This document shows positions 8,778-16,942 of a stretch of DNA of 64,000 nt, in pieces; position 1 is the stretch's first letter; the number at the start of each line of letters is the position of its first letter. The position numbers and the translations under genes were made by a program. The notes under the pieces were generated by a model. It saw only the letters and a list, made by a program, of their open reading frames with translations, made no database searches and had not been told where the DNA came from. Source of the DNA: Fusibacter paucivorans (GTDB lineage Bacteria > Bacillota > Clostridia > Peptostreptococcales > Acidaminobacteraceae); assembly GCF_018390735.1 (NCBI RefSeq), contig NZ_JAHBCL010000004.1, forward strand, positions 1-64,000, written 5' to 3'.

Positions 8778-9461
8778 TTGAAAATTCTCGTCATTGAAGA
8801 TGAACAAAATCTACTTGAAGTTATTCGCGATTACCTGCTTCGTGAATCGTATGAAGTCATAACTGCGTTAAATGGTGTTGATGCACTCAAGGCATTTGAG
8901 CAGGAAGCACCAGACTTCATCATCACTGATTTGATGCTCCCCGATATTTCAGGTGAAGAAATTACTGCTATTGTACGAAAAACGAAAACAATCCCCATTA
9001 TTATGCTGACTGCCAAATCACAAACCGAAGATCGAATCAACGGTTTAACAGTCGGCGCAGATGATTACATAACCAAACCTTTTAGTCTTAGAGAGCTCAT
9101 TCTCCGCGTTAAAAATCTCGAACAGCGTGTCTATGGCGCCGCTGCTGCTGCTGTATTGTCGTTCCCCGCATATCAGTTAAAAATAGATAAAGAAGCCAGA
9201 ACCGTTTTCATTGGCGCAGAAGAAGTTTTACTTACAAAGTTCGAATTCGATTTACTCTTGCTGATGGCCAGCAGCCCCAATCGCACCTTTACACGTGAAC
9301 AGCTCATTGAAGCAACTGCCGGTTATGATTATTTCGGCTATGACCGAACCATTGACACACACATAAAGAATCTTCGAAAAAAATTAGATCAAAACGAAGC
9401 AGGACATAAACCAATCAAAACCGTCTATGGCGTCGGCTATAAATTTAATGATCTTAAATGA
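8778..9461 (+). CDS. OmpR-family response regulator
   Basis: 227 residues: receiver domain with phospho-acceptor Asp51 (IITDLMLPD), acidic pocket (IEDE, residues 6-9), and Lys of TKPFS; then an OmpR/PhoB winged-helix DNA-binding domain (about 130-225, ending in the typical KTVYGVGYKF). The start is a TTG at 8778 five bases after AAGGAGG; the open frame runs back to 8763 only because the ribosome binding site itself is in frame. The stop lies seven bases before the ATG of the histidine kinase gene, so the pair is an operon. A likely target is the promoter at 8126-8157 with 11-base repeats. Confidence 0.95.
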   Translation: MKILVIEDEQNLLEVIRDYLLRESYEVITALNGVDALKAFEQEAPDFIITDLMLPDISGEEITAIVRKTKTIPIIMLTAKSQTEDRINGLTVGADDYITKPFSLRELILRVKNLEQRVYGAAAAAVLSFPAYQLKIDKEARTVFIGAEEVLLTKFEFDLLLLMASSPNRTFTREQLIEATAGYDYFGYDRTIDTHIKNLRKKLDQNEAGHKPIKTVYGVGYKFNDLK

Positions 9462-9468
9462 GGTAACT

Positions 9469-10830
9469 ATGAGCTTTTCTCAGTATCTAAAAAAAAATAT
9501 GACACGGGTCATTATCGTTGTGCTGCTACTCGTTTTAGTGATTGTCAATATTGGCATTAAACTTTTTTTTAATCAATATCTGAATCAAAAAATTGAAGCA
9601 AACGATTCCATTGTTATTGAAACAATCCGAAGTCTTGCCGAAGCGAATGATTTGAATTATTCGAATTTTGAAGCACTGTCCATCACCAACAATGCATACA
9701 TCATCGCATACAATAACGGCAATATTATTTTAGAAACCAACAATCCCAATAGCAATGCCAACAGCAGCGCTAACGGCAGAGGCATGATGGGACGATTTAA
9801 AGTCCTGTCCTCTTTAGACAAATCACAACTGACTTTTCGAGAATATCCCATAAGCGGTTCCGATCGCCTAACAACAGTTTCTATTGGAAGGTCTATGGAA
9901 ATTCTTTCAGACAGTGATGAAGGCAATTTTTTATTTGCTATCAACGCTGTCGTCATTGTCGTTTTTCTATTAGCATTCCTGCTGCTCAGGATGCTGATGA
10001 CACGTCTTTCAAAAGCCTTTTCCGAACCTGTTGATGCACTCGTTGACCAAGTTGACCAAATTGCAAATCATCATGCACTATCGCCATTGCCGGAAGGTCA
10101 TTTTATAGAATTCAATAAATTATCGGAAACGCTGTTTGATCTCAATGAAAAATTAAGCTACCAGGAACAGCTCCGCAAACGCTTAACCTCTGATTTGGCG
10201 CATGAATTAAAAAACCCTCTCGCCATTCTCAGCTCTCATATTGAAGCATTTTTGGATGGTGTTTGGCAGCCTACGAATGAACGCCTTGAGAAATGTGGTG
10301 ATGAAATCAAGCGACTGACCAATCTCATCAATGAGCTTTCTGAACTCACGGCACTTGAGGGTACGATGAACATCGAAAGGGCACCAACCAACTTATCAGA
10401 ACTGCTTAAAAACGTTCTTGCCCAATATGATGCCGTCGTATTAGAAAAACAGTTAACGCTTTCTGATGAGATTCAATCATCTGTTACCGTCGCACTTGAT
10501 CCCCGACGTATGGTTCAAGTCCTGATTAATTTAATGACAAATGCCGTAAAATACGCGCGTGAATCCGGAGGCGTCACTGTTAGACTCTTCACTGAAAACA
10601 ACGTTGCAGTACTCGAAATCATTGATGACGGCATTGGCATCTCAGAAGCGGATTTACCGCACATCTTTGAACGCTTTTACCGAGCAGACACGCTTCGCGG
10701 CAAAACAACGGGCGGATTAGGCATCGGCCTCTCCATTGTTAAAGCAATCTGCGATGCACACGGCTTTACCATTCATGTCGACAGCGTACTAGACGTCGGT
10801 ACAAAATTTACGATTGTTATGCCATTGTAG
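9469..10830 (+). CDS. membrane sensor histidine kinase
   Basis: 453 residues. TM1 about 11-34, a ~120-residue extracytoplasmic sensor segment with an Asn/Ser/Gly-rich patch (about 88-108), TM2 about 154-175, HAMP linker, HisKA with phospho-acceptor His245 in SDLAHELKNPLA, and HATPase_c with N box (LINLMTNAVKYA), G1 (DDGIGIS) and G2 (GGLGIGLSIVKA). Partner of the OmpR-type regulator directly upstream. ATG at 9469 follows GAGGTAAC; the longer frame to 9427 overlaps the regulator gene and lacks a site. The stimulus is not evident; the neighbour gene encoding a secreted protein suggests a cell-envelope signal. Confidence 0.95.
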   Translation: MSFSQYLKKNMTRVIIVVLLLVLVIVNIGIKLFFNQYLNQKIEANDSIVIETIRSLAEANDLNYSNFEALSITNNAYIIAYNNGNIILETNNPNSNANSSANGRGMMGRFKVLSSLDKSQLTFREYPISGSDRLTTVSIGRSMEILSDSDEGNFLFAINAVVIVVFLLAFLLLRMLMTRLSKAFSEPVDALVDQVDQIANHHALSPLPEGHFIEFNKLSETLFDLNEKLSYQEQLRKRLTSDLAHELKNPLAILSSHIEAFLDGVWQPTNERLEKCGDEIKRLTNLINELSELTALEGTMNIERAPTNLSELLKNVLAQYDAVVLEKQLTLSDEIQSSVTVALDPRRMVQVLINLMTNAVKYARESGGVTVRLFTENNVAVLEIIDDGIGISEADLPHIFERFYRADTLRGKTTGGLGIGLSIVKAICDAHGFTIHVDSVLDVGTKFTIVMPL

Positions 10831-10845
10831 ATACAAATTACTCGC

Positions 10846-10874
10846 TTGACTTTGTGAAGAATAAATGATAATAT
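10846..10874 (+). promoter_or_regulatory. ilvA promoter
   Basis: TTGACT (10846-10851), 17-base spacer, TAATAT (10869-10874), directly upstream of the T-box leader. Confidence 0.85.
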
Positions 10875-10880
10875 TCTTTT

Positions 10881-11131
10881 TAAATAATCAAATGCATCGA
10901 TGGAGTTTTGTTAATATTTGCAACACATCCCAGAGAGTCGGGTTCGCTGAAAACCGATATGAGTCAATATTAACGCATCCCTCCTGAGCAGTGTACCTGA
11001 AATTTTATTAGGGTACAACGGTTAGTCTCGTTATTCGACTTAGGTTTGATGGAACCGAATAAGTGGTGTATACAATTAAGGTGGTACCGCGGGTTAATCT
11101 CGTCCTTACAATTAAGGACGGGATTTTTTTG
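10881..11131 (+). promoter_or_regulatory. T-box leader, isoleucine specific
   Basis: Stem I contains the AGAGAG motif (10932-10937) and an internal helix GTTAATATT / AATATTAAC. Immediately 3' of that helix, in the specifier-loop position, is ATC (10977-10979), an Ile codon. The conserved T-box sequence AAGGTGGTACCGCGG spans 11078-11092; the variable base is T, predicting pairing with an A discriminator as in tRNA-Ile. A terminator follows: CGTCCTT / AAGGACG (11101-11120) plus seven T. Uncharged tRNA-Ile should stabilise the antiterminator and switch on ilvA. Confidence 0.93.
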
Positions 11132-11167
11132 TTCCATCTCCAATATCAAATGTGGAGGAAAAGTATA

Positions 11168-12376
11168 ATGAATCAAGAAATCTTTGGCAAAATCGAAAAG
11201 GCACAGGATCGCCTAAAAGGCATCATTGCGCCCACACCACTTGTTTACAGCGACGTCTTTAGCCGCGAATGCAAAAACGAAGTCTTTATTAAGCCGGAAA
11301 ATTTTCAGAAAACAGGTGCTTTCAAAATAAGAGGCGCTTATAACAAGATTGCATCTTTAACAGAAGAACAGCGACAAAAAGGCGTGATCTGCTCCTCAGC
11401 CGGGAATCATGCACAGGGTGTTGCCTTTGCTGCAAAAGAGCTGGGATGTAAAGCAACCATCGTCATGCCAATTACAACGCCACTCATTAAGGTCAATGCG
11501 ACTCGCAATCTTGGTGCTGCGATTGTTCTCCATGGCGACTGCTATGACGACGCCTATGCAAAGGCCTGCGAACTGCAATCAGAATATGACTATACGTTTG
11601 TTCATCCTTTTAATGATGATGATGTCATTGCCGGTCAAGGCACCATCGGCATGGAGATTATGGCCGAACTGCCAGATGCAGAATACGTTCTCGTTCCCGT
11701 CGGTGGCGGCGGTCTCATCAGTGGTATTGCCGCTGCCATTAAACACATCAATCCAAATGTTAAAATAATCGGCGTTGAACCCGACGGCGCAATGGCCATG
11801 AAACAATCACTCGAATCTCGTGAACGCATCAAACTTTCGTCAGTACACACGATCGCAGATGGCGTCGCCGTAAAAGAAGTCGGCGATAAGTGTTTTGATT
11901 ACAGCAAAGCATATGTCGACGGCGTCATTTCAGTCTCCGATTATGATATTATGGAAGCATTTTTATTACTTATTGAAAAACATAAAATGGTATCTGAAAA
12001 TGCGGGTGCTCTAGCGCTTGCAGGCCTAAAAAAAATCCCGGCGGTCGGCAGAAAAGTTGTCTGCCTCGTATCTGGCGGCAATATTGACGTGGTCACTGTT
12101 TCATCAATGATCAACAAGGGCCTTAGCAGCCGTGGTAGAATATTCTGTTTTTCTGTCGAGCTACCAGACATACCGGGGCAACTCCTTGCTATTTCCAAAG
12201 TCCTTACTGAACTGAACGCCAATGTTATCAAACTCGATCACAATCAATTCATGAATCTCGATCGCTTTATGCACGTTCAGTTACAGGTTACTGTTGAAAC
12301 CAACGGACATGACCATATCAATCAGATTACCAGTAAATTGGAATCTATCGGTTATACTGTGACACGCGTTTATTAA
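11168..12376 (+). CDS. ilvA: threonine deaminase (threonine ammonia-lyase)
   Basis: PLP enzyme converting L-threonine to 2-oxobutanoate and ammonia, the first committed step to isoleucine. 402 residues: fold-type II PLP domain with Schiff-base Lys53 (GAFKIRGAY), SSAGNHAQG substrate loop (76-84) and the phosphate-binding VGGGGLISG loop; then a C-terminal ACT-like domain (about 325-402, starting ELPDIPGQLL). This is the short, single-ACT form, often called catabolic, but the Ile T-box in front argues for a biosynthetic role. The ATG at 11168 follows GTGGAGG; the open frame extends back through the T-box and is not coding there. No ilv neighbours follow. Confidence 0.94.
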   Translation: MNQEIFGKIEKAQDRLKGIIAPTPLVYSDVFSRECKNEVFIKPENFQKTGAFKIRGAYNKIASLTEEQRQKGVICSSAGNHAQGVAFAAKELGCKATIVMPITTPLIKVNATRNLGAAIVLHGDCYDDAYAKACELQSEYDYTFVHPFNDDDVIAGQGTIGMEIMAELPDAEYVLVPVGGGGLISGIAAAIKHINPNVKIIGVEPDGAMAMKQSLESRERIKLSSVHTIADGVAVKEVGDKCFDYSKAYVDGVISVSDYDIMEAFLLLIEKHKMVSENAGALALAGLKKIPAVGRKVVCLVSGGNIDVVTVSSMINKGLSSRGRIFCFSVELPDIPGQLLAISKVLTELNANVIKLDHNQFMNLDRFMHVQLQVTVETNGHDHINQITSKLESIGYTVTRVY

Positions 12377-12435
12377 ACCTTTTTCTATCGCTAGCGTTTA
12401 CCAAATCATTAACTTTGTTGCTTTTTCTCGCTTAA

Positions 12436-12494
12436 CCCCCCCTGAAATTATAACAAGCATTGTCTTATACTTGTTTTAGCTCAGAGGGGGTTAC
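12436..12494. terminator. probable bidirectional terminator between ilvA and the hybrid kinase gene
   Basis: AACCCCCCCTGA pairs with TCAGAGGGGGTT across ~35 bases that themselves contain ACAAG/CTTGT. The T tract is poor (GGGGGTTACTATTT). It separates convergent genes. Confidence 0.55.
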
Positions 12495-12566
12495 TATTTA
12501 AGCATGAATATGATAAAGAGTCATCATGGGCAATAAACATTTTTCGCATCAATCACTACAATAACA

Positions 12567-15500
12567 TCAGCCCTGTTGCACCTCTTCAATACTCTCTAAT
12601 AAATCTGTTAATGCATCAATATTAAAGTCATGGGCAAGTTTTATGATATGATCTTTTATTTCAGGATCGATGCCTTCACTTGGTTTCACCAATTGTACCA
12701 GCGCTTCCAAATCACCAAGTAAAATTTGCTCCTTCAATTGCGAAAGAAGTTCTGTTGACAAATTGACAGAAGATATGTTCAAAACTTGTTCTTTTACCAT
12801 CGGCACATCGCTTGCTTCATAGTCAATGTGCACGTACGGCAAAGTCTCTGCCATCACTTTAAAGAGCGCATCATTTTTAAACGGTTTTCGAATAATGTCA
12901 TCAAAACCATACAGCATGACATCTTGTGTATCTTGATCAAAAATACTTGCAGTCACCGCGCAGACCGGAATCTTCAAGTACATTTCATTCCGCAAAATCG
13001 TCATTAATTCAAAGCCATCCATTTCAGGCATCATTAAATCTAAAAATATAAAATCGACATCGTGCTGCTTTATTTGCGCTAACGCCTCAATACCATTACC
13101 TGCCGTAAGTATTTCAATATTTTCACGCGCTAAAATATCGCTAATCAATTTGATATTACTCGGTTTATCATCAACAATCAGTACATTAAACTGATGATCA
13201 ATGGTCACCGTATATTCCCCCTCTATTGCAATGGTCGAAACGTTACTCAAAACATCATACTGCACAGGCAGCTCAAAATAAAATTCTGACCCTTCGCCAA
13301 CAACGCTTTTAACCTGAATCGTCCCTCCCATTGCCTCAATAAACCGTTTAGTGATAGATAAGCCCAATCCCGTTCCTTCTTCTTTGTGTTTAATCTGTGT
13401 TGCTTGTTCAAACGGATCAAAAATCTTGCTAATATCTTCTTCTCGAATACCATGTGCCGTGTCCTTTACCGTAAATCTCAGCATACCGCTGTCGGCATCC
13501 GTTTTCGTTAATTCAGTGCTCACTAAGACACCGCCTTTCTTCGTGAATTTCACGGCGTTGCCAACGAGATTGAGAATAATTTGCCTTATTTTTTTCTTAT
13601 CCATAATAATGGCTTTATCAAAACTACCTAGCTTTTCAACTTCAAAAGAAATATGCTTTTGTGCCACACGCAATTCAAACATGCGTTCTATTTCATCAAC
13701 GATATAACCATAATCAATCGGCTCCATTTCAAATGACATCCGTCCTGATTCTATCTTAGATAATTCCAAAATGTCATTGATGAGCAGCAATAAATGTTCA
13801 CCGCTCTGATAAATTGTTTTTATCTGATCACGCTGCTTATCATCTAAGCTTTTATCCTGTCCGAGGATTTGAGAAAAACCGATAATGGCATTTAACGGCG
13901 TTCTAATTTCATGAGACATATGTGCTAAAAATGCACTTTTCGCACGATTGGCACTCTCTGCTTCGACCTTTGCATCTTTATAGCGCCTTGTGCGCTCTTC
14001 AATTTCAACTTCCATTGAAGCCATGTGTTCACGTAATTTTTGCTGGACTTCCATTTCAAGTGTAATATCCCGGCCCGTAAAGACATAGGAGATAATATCG
14101 CCCTGTTCTGATTTAATTGCGATAATGGATAGATCGAGGTAAAAATAAGTACCGTCCTTGCGCATATTGCGCGTCGTTTCACGAAGCTGTCCCTGTTCCT
14201 TCGCTTCCTCAATCATCTGACCAAAGCTCTTATTGTTATAATCACCTACGCGAATTTCCGTAATCGCACCTGACATAAGCTCAGGTTTGCTGTATCCAGA
14301 CAATTCAATAAAGGCACTGTTAACAAATATAATCATGCCTTTCTCGTCAATAATAATGATCGTATCCGCTGCATTTTCAACTGCCCACGAGAGTCTTTGC
14401 AATTCCATAAGGCGTTCTTTCTGCTTCGTAATATCTCGAATGACGCCAACCGCCCACCATTCATCGTTAACCATGACGGCATTAATGCGCAAATCTGCGA
14501 CGAAAGTGCCACCATCTCTCTTTCTCGCGATCACTTCACGGTTATTACCCACAAAAGGCCCTGAACCGGATGTTTTAAAATGCGCCATTCCGCGATGTGC
14601 AGATTGAATATAATCATTGCCTGCAATGAGATCGTGAATATTGCTGCCAATGACTTCATCTTCTGAATACCCAAACATCTTAATCGCTGCATTGTTCCAA
14701 AACTGTATCTTGCCTACATTGTTAATCATTATAATTGAATCCGATACGGATTCCGTAACCGTCCTAAACTTGCCTTCAATATCACGTTTGGCCGCTTCTT
14801 CATTTCCTCGCTCTCTATGACGTTTATCTCCTAAATAAACCATTATTGATGTCAGCGTCAAAAAAACCATACCAAAAAAGCCAATGGTTTTAATACCTGT
14901 ACTAAACATCGCACCAAATGACGATGCTACAATTAAATACCAAGATTCGTCCGATAAAACATCGATTTTTTCCGTCATAGTTTTATAAGATCCCTGAAAC
15001 CACTTAAAGGTGTATAGACCTTTTTCCCCGACAATAGTCCCTTTATCCATCTGATGTATTTCGTCATTCAGCTTTTTGTCATATGTCTCAAGCATCGTAT
15101 TTCGAGCGCTTTCAAACATAAATCCCCAGGCATTTGTTCCCTCCGGTCCAACAATCCAATAGTGTTCGTCATTAATTAAATAGATTTGATTGTCCGGACG
15201 GTTCAGTGTATTTTCATAGCGTGACAGAATACTAAACATATCGTAATTCAAAATAATATAACCCCTGAGTTCATCCTCTCGAAATATCGGTTTCACTATT
15301 CTGAGCACAGGCTGATAGGGCTTTTCAACAACACTGTTTTCAACATTTAAATCAACTTTCGAGAAATAGACTTGATCGTTATTCTCAAAATCAGCAGAAA
15401 GATAATAACGTTTGCTTTTGTTTGCGAGCTTGTCTTCTGACAGCACATGAAACAGCTCACCATCCTTTTGAATTTTAATGCGCTCCATGCCCGTTTCATC

Positions 15501-15830
15501 AAGAAATTTTACTTGATAATAAACATTCTTTGTCTTTGCGAACTTTAAAAAAACCGCTTCAAGCAACTGTTCATCTGCTGTCAGATCATCAATATAGAGT
15601 TCTGTATAGGCGGCGAGAAATAAGGCATCTGAAATTTGCCGTTCAAACACTTCTTGAATAAGCGACATTTCTTCATCAACCCACAAGGCTTGCTCTGAGG
15701 TTTGGCTTTGTATGGTTAAAATGATATAGAAACCCATGACAACGACGATCAAGGATAGATTAATCAGAATGGTTATGAGCATTTTCCTTTTTAAGTTTTG
15801 TTTTTCATCAGCAGTCAGTTTTTTTTCCAT
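12567..15830 (-). CDS. hybrid sensor histidine kinase with two PAS domains and a receiver
   Basis: 1087 residues. TM1 about 18-41; large extracytoplasmic dCache-like sensor region to ~305 (contains VDLNVENSVVEKPYQPVLRI typical of Cache); TM2 about 310-331; PAS1 ~350-470 and PAS2 ~478-600; a short coiled coil; HisKA with His640 (SHEIRTPLNAI); HATPase_c ~740-855 with GTGLGLSITKRF; receiver ~880-995 with phospho-acceptor near 931 (FLDLMMPEMDG); and a helical C-terminal tail (~1010-1087) that lacks the His of an HPt domain. Last gene of a three-gene cassette; its ATG shares one base with the stop of the upstream HD-GYP regulator. Likely phosphorelay input to the two regulators. Ligand unknown. 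Confidence 0.93.
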   Translation of the reverse strand: MEKKLTADEKQNLKRKMLITILINLSLIVVVMGFYIILTIQSQTSEQALWVDEEMSLIQEVFERQISDALFLAAYTELYIDDLTADEQLLEAVFLKFAKTKNVYYQVKFLDETGMERIKIQKDGELFHVLSEDKLANKSKRYYLSADFENNDQVYFSKVDLNVENSVVEKPYQPVLRIVKPIFREDELRGYIILNYDMFSILSRYENTLNRPDNQIYLINDEHYWIVGPEGTNAWGFMFESARNTMLETYDKKLNDEIHQMDKGTIVGEKGLYTFKWFQGSYKTMTEKIDVLSDESWYLIVASSFGAMFSTGIKTIGFFGMVFLTLTSIMVYLGDKRHRERGNEEAAKRDIEGKFRTVTESVSDSIIMINNVGKIQFWNNAAIKMFGYSEDEVIGSNIHDLIAGNDYIQSAHRGMAHFKTSGSGPFVGNNREVIARKRDGGTFVADLRINAVMVNDEWWAVGVIRDITKQKERLMELQRLSWAVENAADTIIIIDEKGMIIFVNSAFIELSGYSKPELMSGAITEIRVGDYNNKSFGQMIEEAKEQGQLRETTRNMRKDGTYFYLDLSIIAIKSEQGDIISYVFTGRDITLEMEVQQKLREHMASMEVEIEERTRRYKDAKVEAESANRAKSAFLAHMSHEIRTPLNAIIGFSQILGQDKSLDDKQRDQIKTIYQSGEHLLLLINDILELSKIESGRMSFEMEPIDYGYIVDEIERMFELRVAQKHISFEVEKLGSFDKAIIMDKKKIRQIILNLVGNAVKFTKKGGVLVSTELTKTDADSGMLRFTVKDTAHGIREEDISKIFDPFEQATQIKHKEEGTGLGLSITKRFIEAMGGTIQVKSVVGEGSEFYFELPVQYDVLSNVSTIAIEGEYTVTIDHQFNVLIVDDKPSNIKLISDILARENIEILTAGNGIEALAQIKQHDVDFIFLDLMMPEMDGFELMTILRNEMYLKIPVCAVTASIFDQDTQDVMLYGFDDIIRKPFKNDALFKVMAETLPYVHIDYEASDVPMVKEQVLNISSVNLSTELLSQLKEQILLGDLEALVQLVKPSEGIDPEIKDHIIKLAHDFNIDALTDLLESIEEVQQG

Positions 15831-16942
15831 TAGCTTTTCCCACTTAATCTATTGTATTGTAAATCAAACCAATCGGCATGCTTAAAAAACAAATCCAGAA
15901 GCGTCGGATCAAAGTGCTTTGAACGGCCTTCCCGCATTATTTGAAGCGCTTCATCATGGATGTAAGCATGTTTGTAAATCCTTTTTGACCTCAATGCATC
16001 GTATACGTCGGCAATCGCCATAATTCTCGCTTCAATGGGAATAGCTGTTTCACTCAAACCGGCCATATAGCCGCTGCCATCCCATTTTTCATGATGATAC
16101 CTTGCGATGCGGGCGCCCATTTGGAGAAATTTATTATCTGGCGAAACGGATGAAACGGCTTCTAGTTTTTCTGCACCGATCACCACATGTGTCTTAATGA
16201 TTTCGAATTCATCAGCGGTTAACTTTCCCGGCTTCAACAAGATCGCATCACTGATCCCAATCTTTCCAATATCGTGCAGCGGACTGGCTATGTAAATATT
16301 GTGGACAAACGAATCATCAACCGTTAAATCATAACCGCTTTCCCTAAGCAGTTCACTTAATTTACGGCAATACTCACCAATGCGCTTGACGTGTTTTCCC
16401 GTATCGTCATCTCGTGATTCTGCAAGCTCTACCATTGCAAAAACAGTCGTTAGATGTGCGCTGGTAATTTCAAGCACTTTTTCATTCACCATTTTTTCAA
16501 GATTCTGATTTTCCATCTTCAAAAGCCGCCTTGCTTCTTTAAGCTTTAAGTGTGTATCAACTCTTGCCAGTACTTCCTCAAGCATAAACGGTTTTGTAAT
16601 GTAATCGACGGCACCCGTTTTAAACCCCTTTAATTTATCCTCAATTGAAGATAATGCTGTTATCAATATAACGGGAATTTCATTTAATGCGTCATCTGCC
16701 TTCAGCCTTTCTGCAACTTCATAGCCGCTTAGCTCCGGCATATTAATATCAAGCAGTATAAGATCTACCGGTTTCATCGCCAATGACTTTAATGCGAGCT
16801 TGCCGCTGGTTGTCGTCCGTACGCGGTAAGATTCTCTTTTTAAGATCTCAGAGAGGACTTTTAAGTTTTGAGGATTGTCATCAACAATCAAAACTTCAAA
16901 ATTTTCATTTTTACGTGATTGAATTATTCTAGAATTATACAT
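15830..16942 (-). CDS. response regulator with HD-GYP phosphodiesterase domain
   Basis: 370 residues: receiver (about 15-130) with Asp65 (LLDINMPE) and the Lys of TKPF; a helical linker (135-160); HD-GYP domain (about 162-365) with the HD pair His223-Asp224 (PLHDIGKIGI), the second metal histidines His283/His284 (RYHHEKWDGSGY) and the helix AIADVYDAL. The name-giving GYP reads GYM (291-293). HD-GYP proteins hydrolyse cyclic-di-GMP. I use the ATG at 16942 (after AAAGGAG), which overlaps the stop of the preceding regulator gene by eight bases; the frame runs further upstream inside that gene. Its receiver closely resembles that of the preceding gene, suggesting duplication. Confidence 0.93.
   Translation of the reverse strand: MYNSRIIQSRKNENFEVLIVDDNPQNLKVLSEILKRESYRVRTTTSGKLALKSLAMKPVDLILLDINMPELSGYEVAERLKADDALNEIPVILITALSSIEDKLKGFKTGAVDYITKPFMLEEVLARVDTHLKLKEARRLLKMENQNLEKMVNEKVLEITSAHLTTVFAMVELAESRDDDTGKHVKRIGEYCRKLSELLRESGYDLTVDDSFVHNIYIASPLHDIGKIGISDAILLKPGKLTADEFEIIKTHVVIGAEKLEAVSSVSPDNKFLQMGARIARYHHEKWDGSGYMAGLSETAIPIEARIMAIADVYDALRSKRIYKHAYIHDEALQIMREGRSKHFDPTLLDLFFKHADWFDLQYNRLSGKS

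Noticed and set aside
11063-11167. N-terminal extension of ilvA through the T-box
   Set aside because: The extra residues are encoded by the antiterminator and terminator; the ATG at 11168 has GGAGG and begins the conserved protein.
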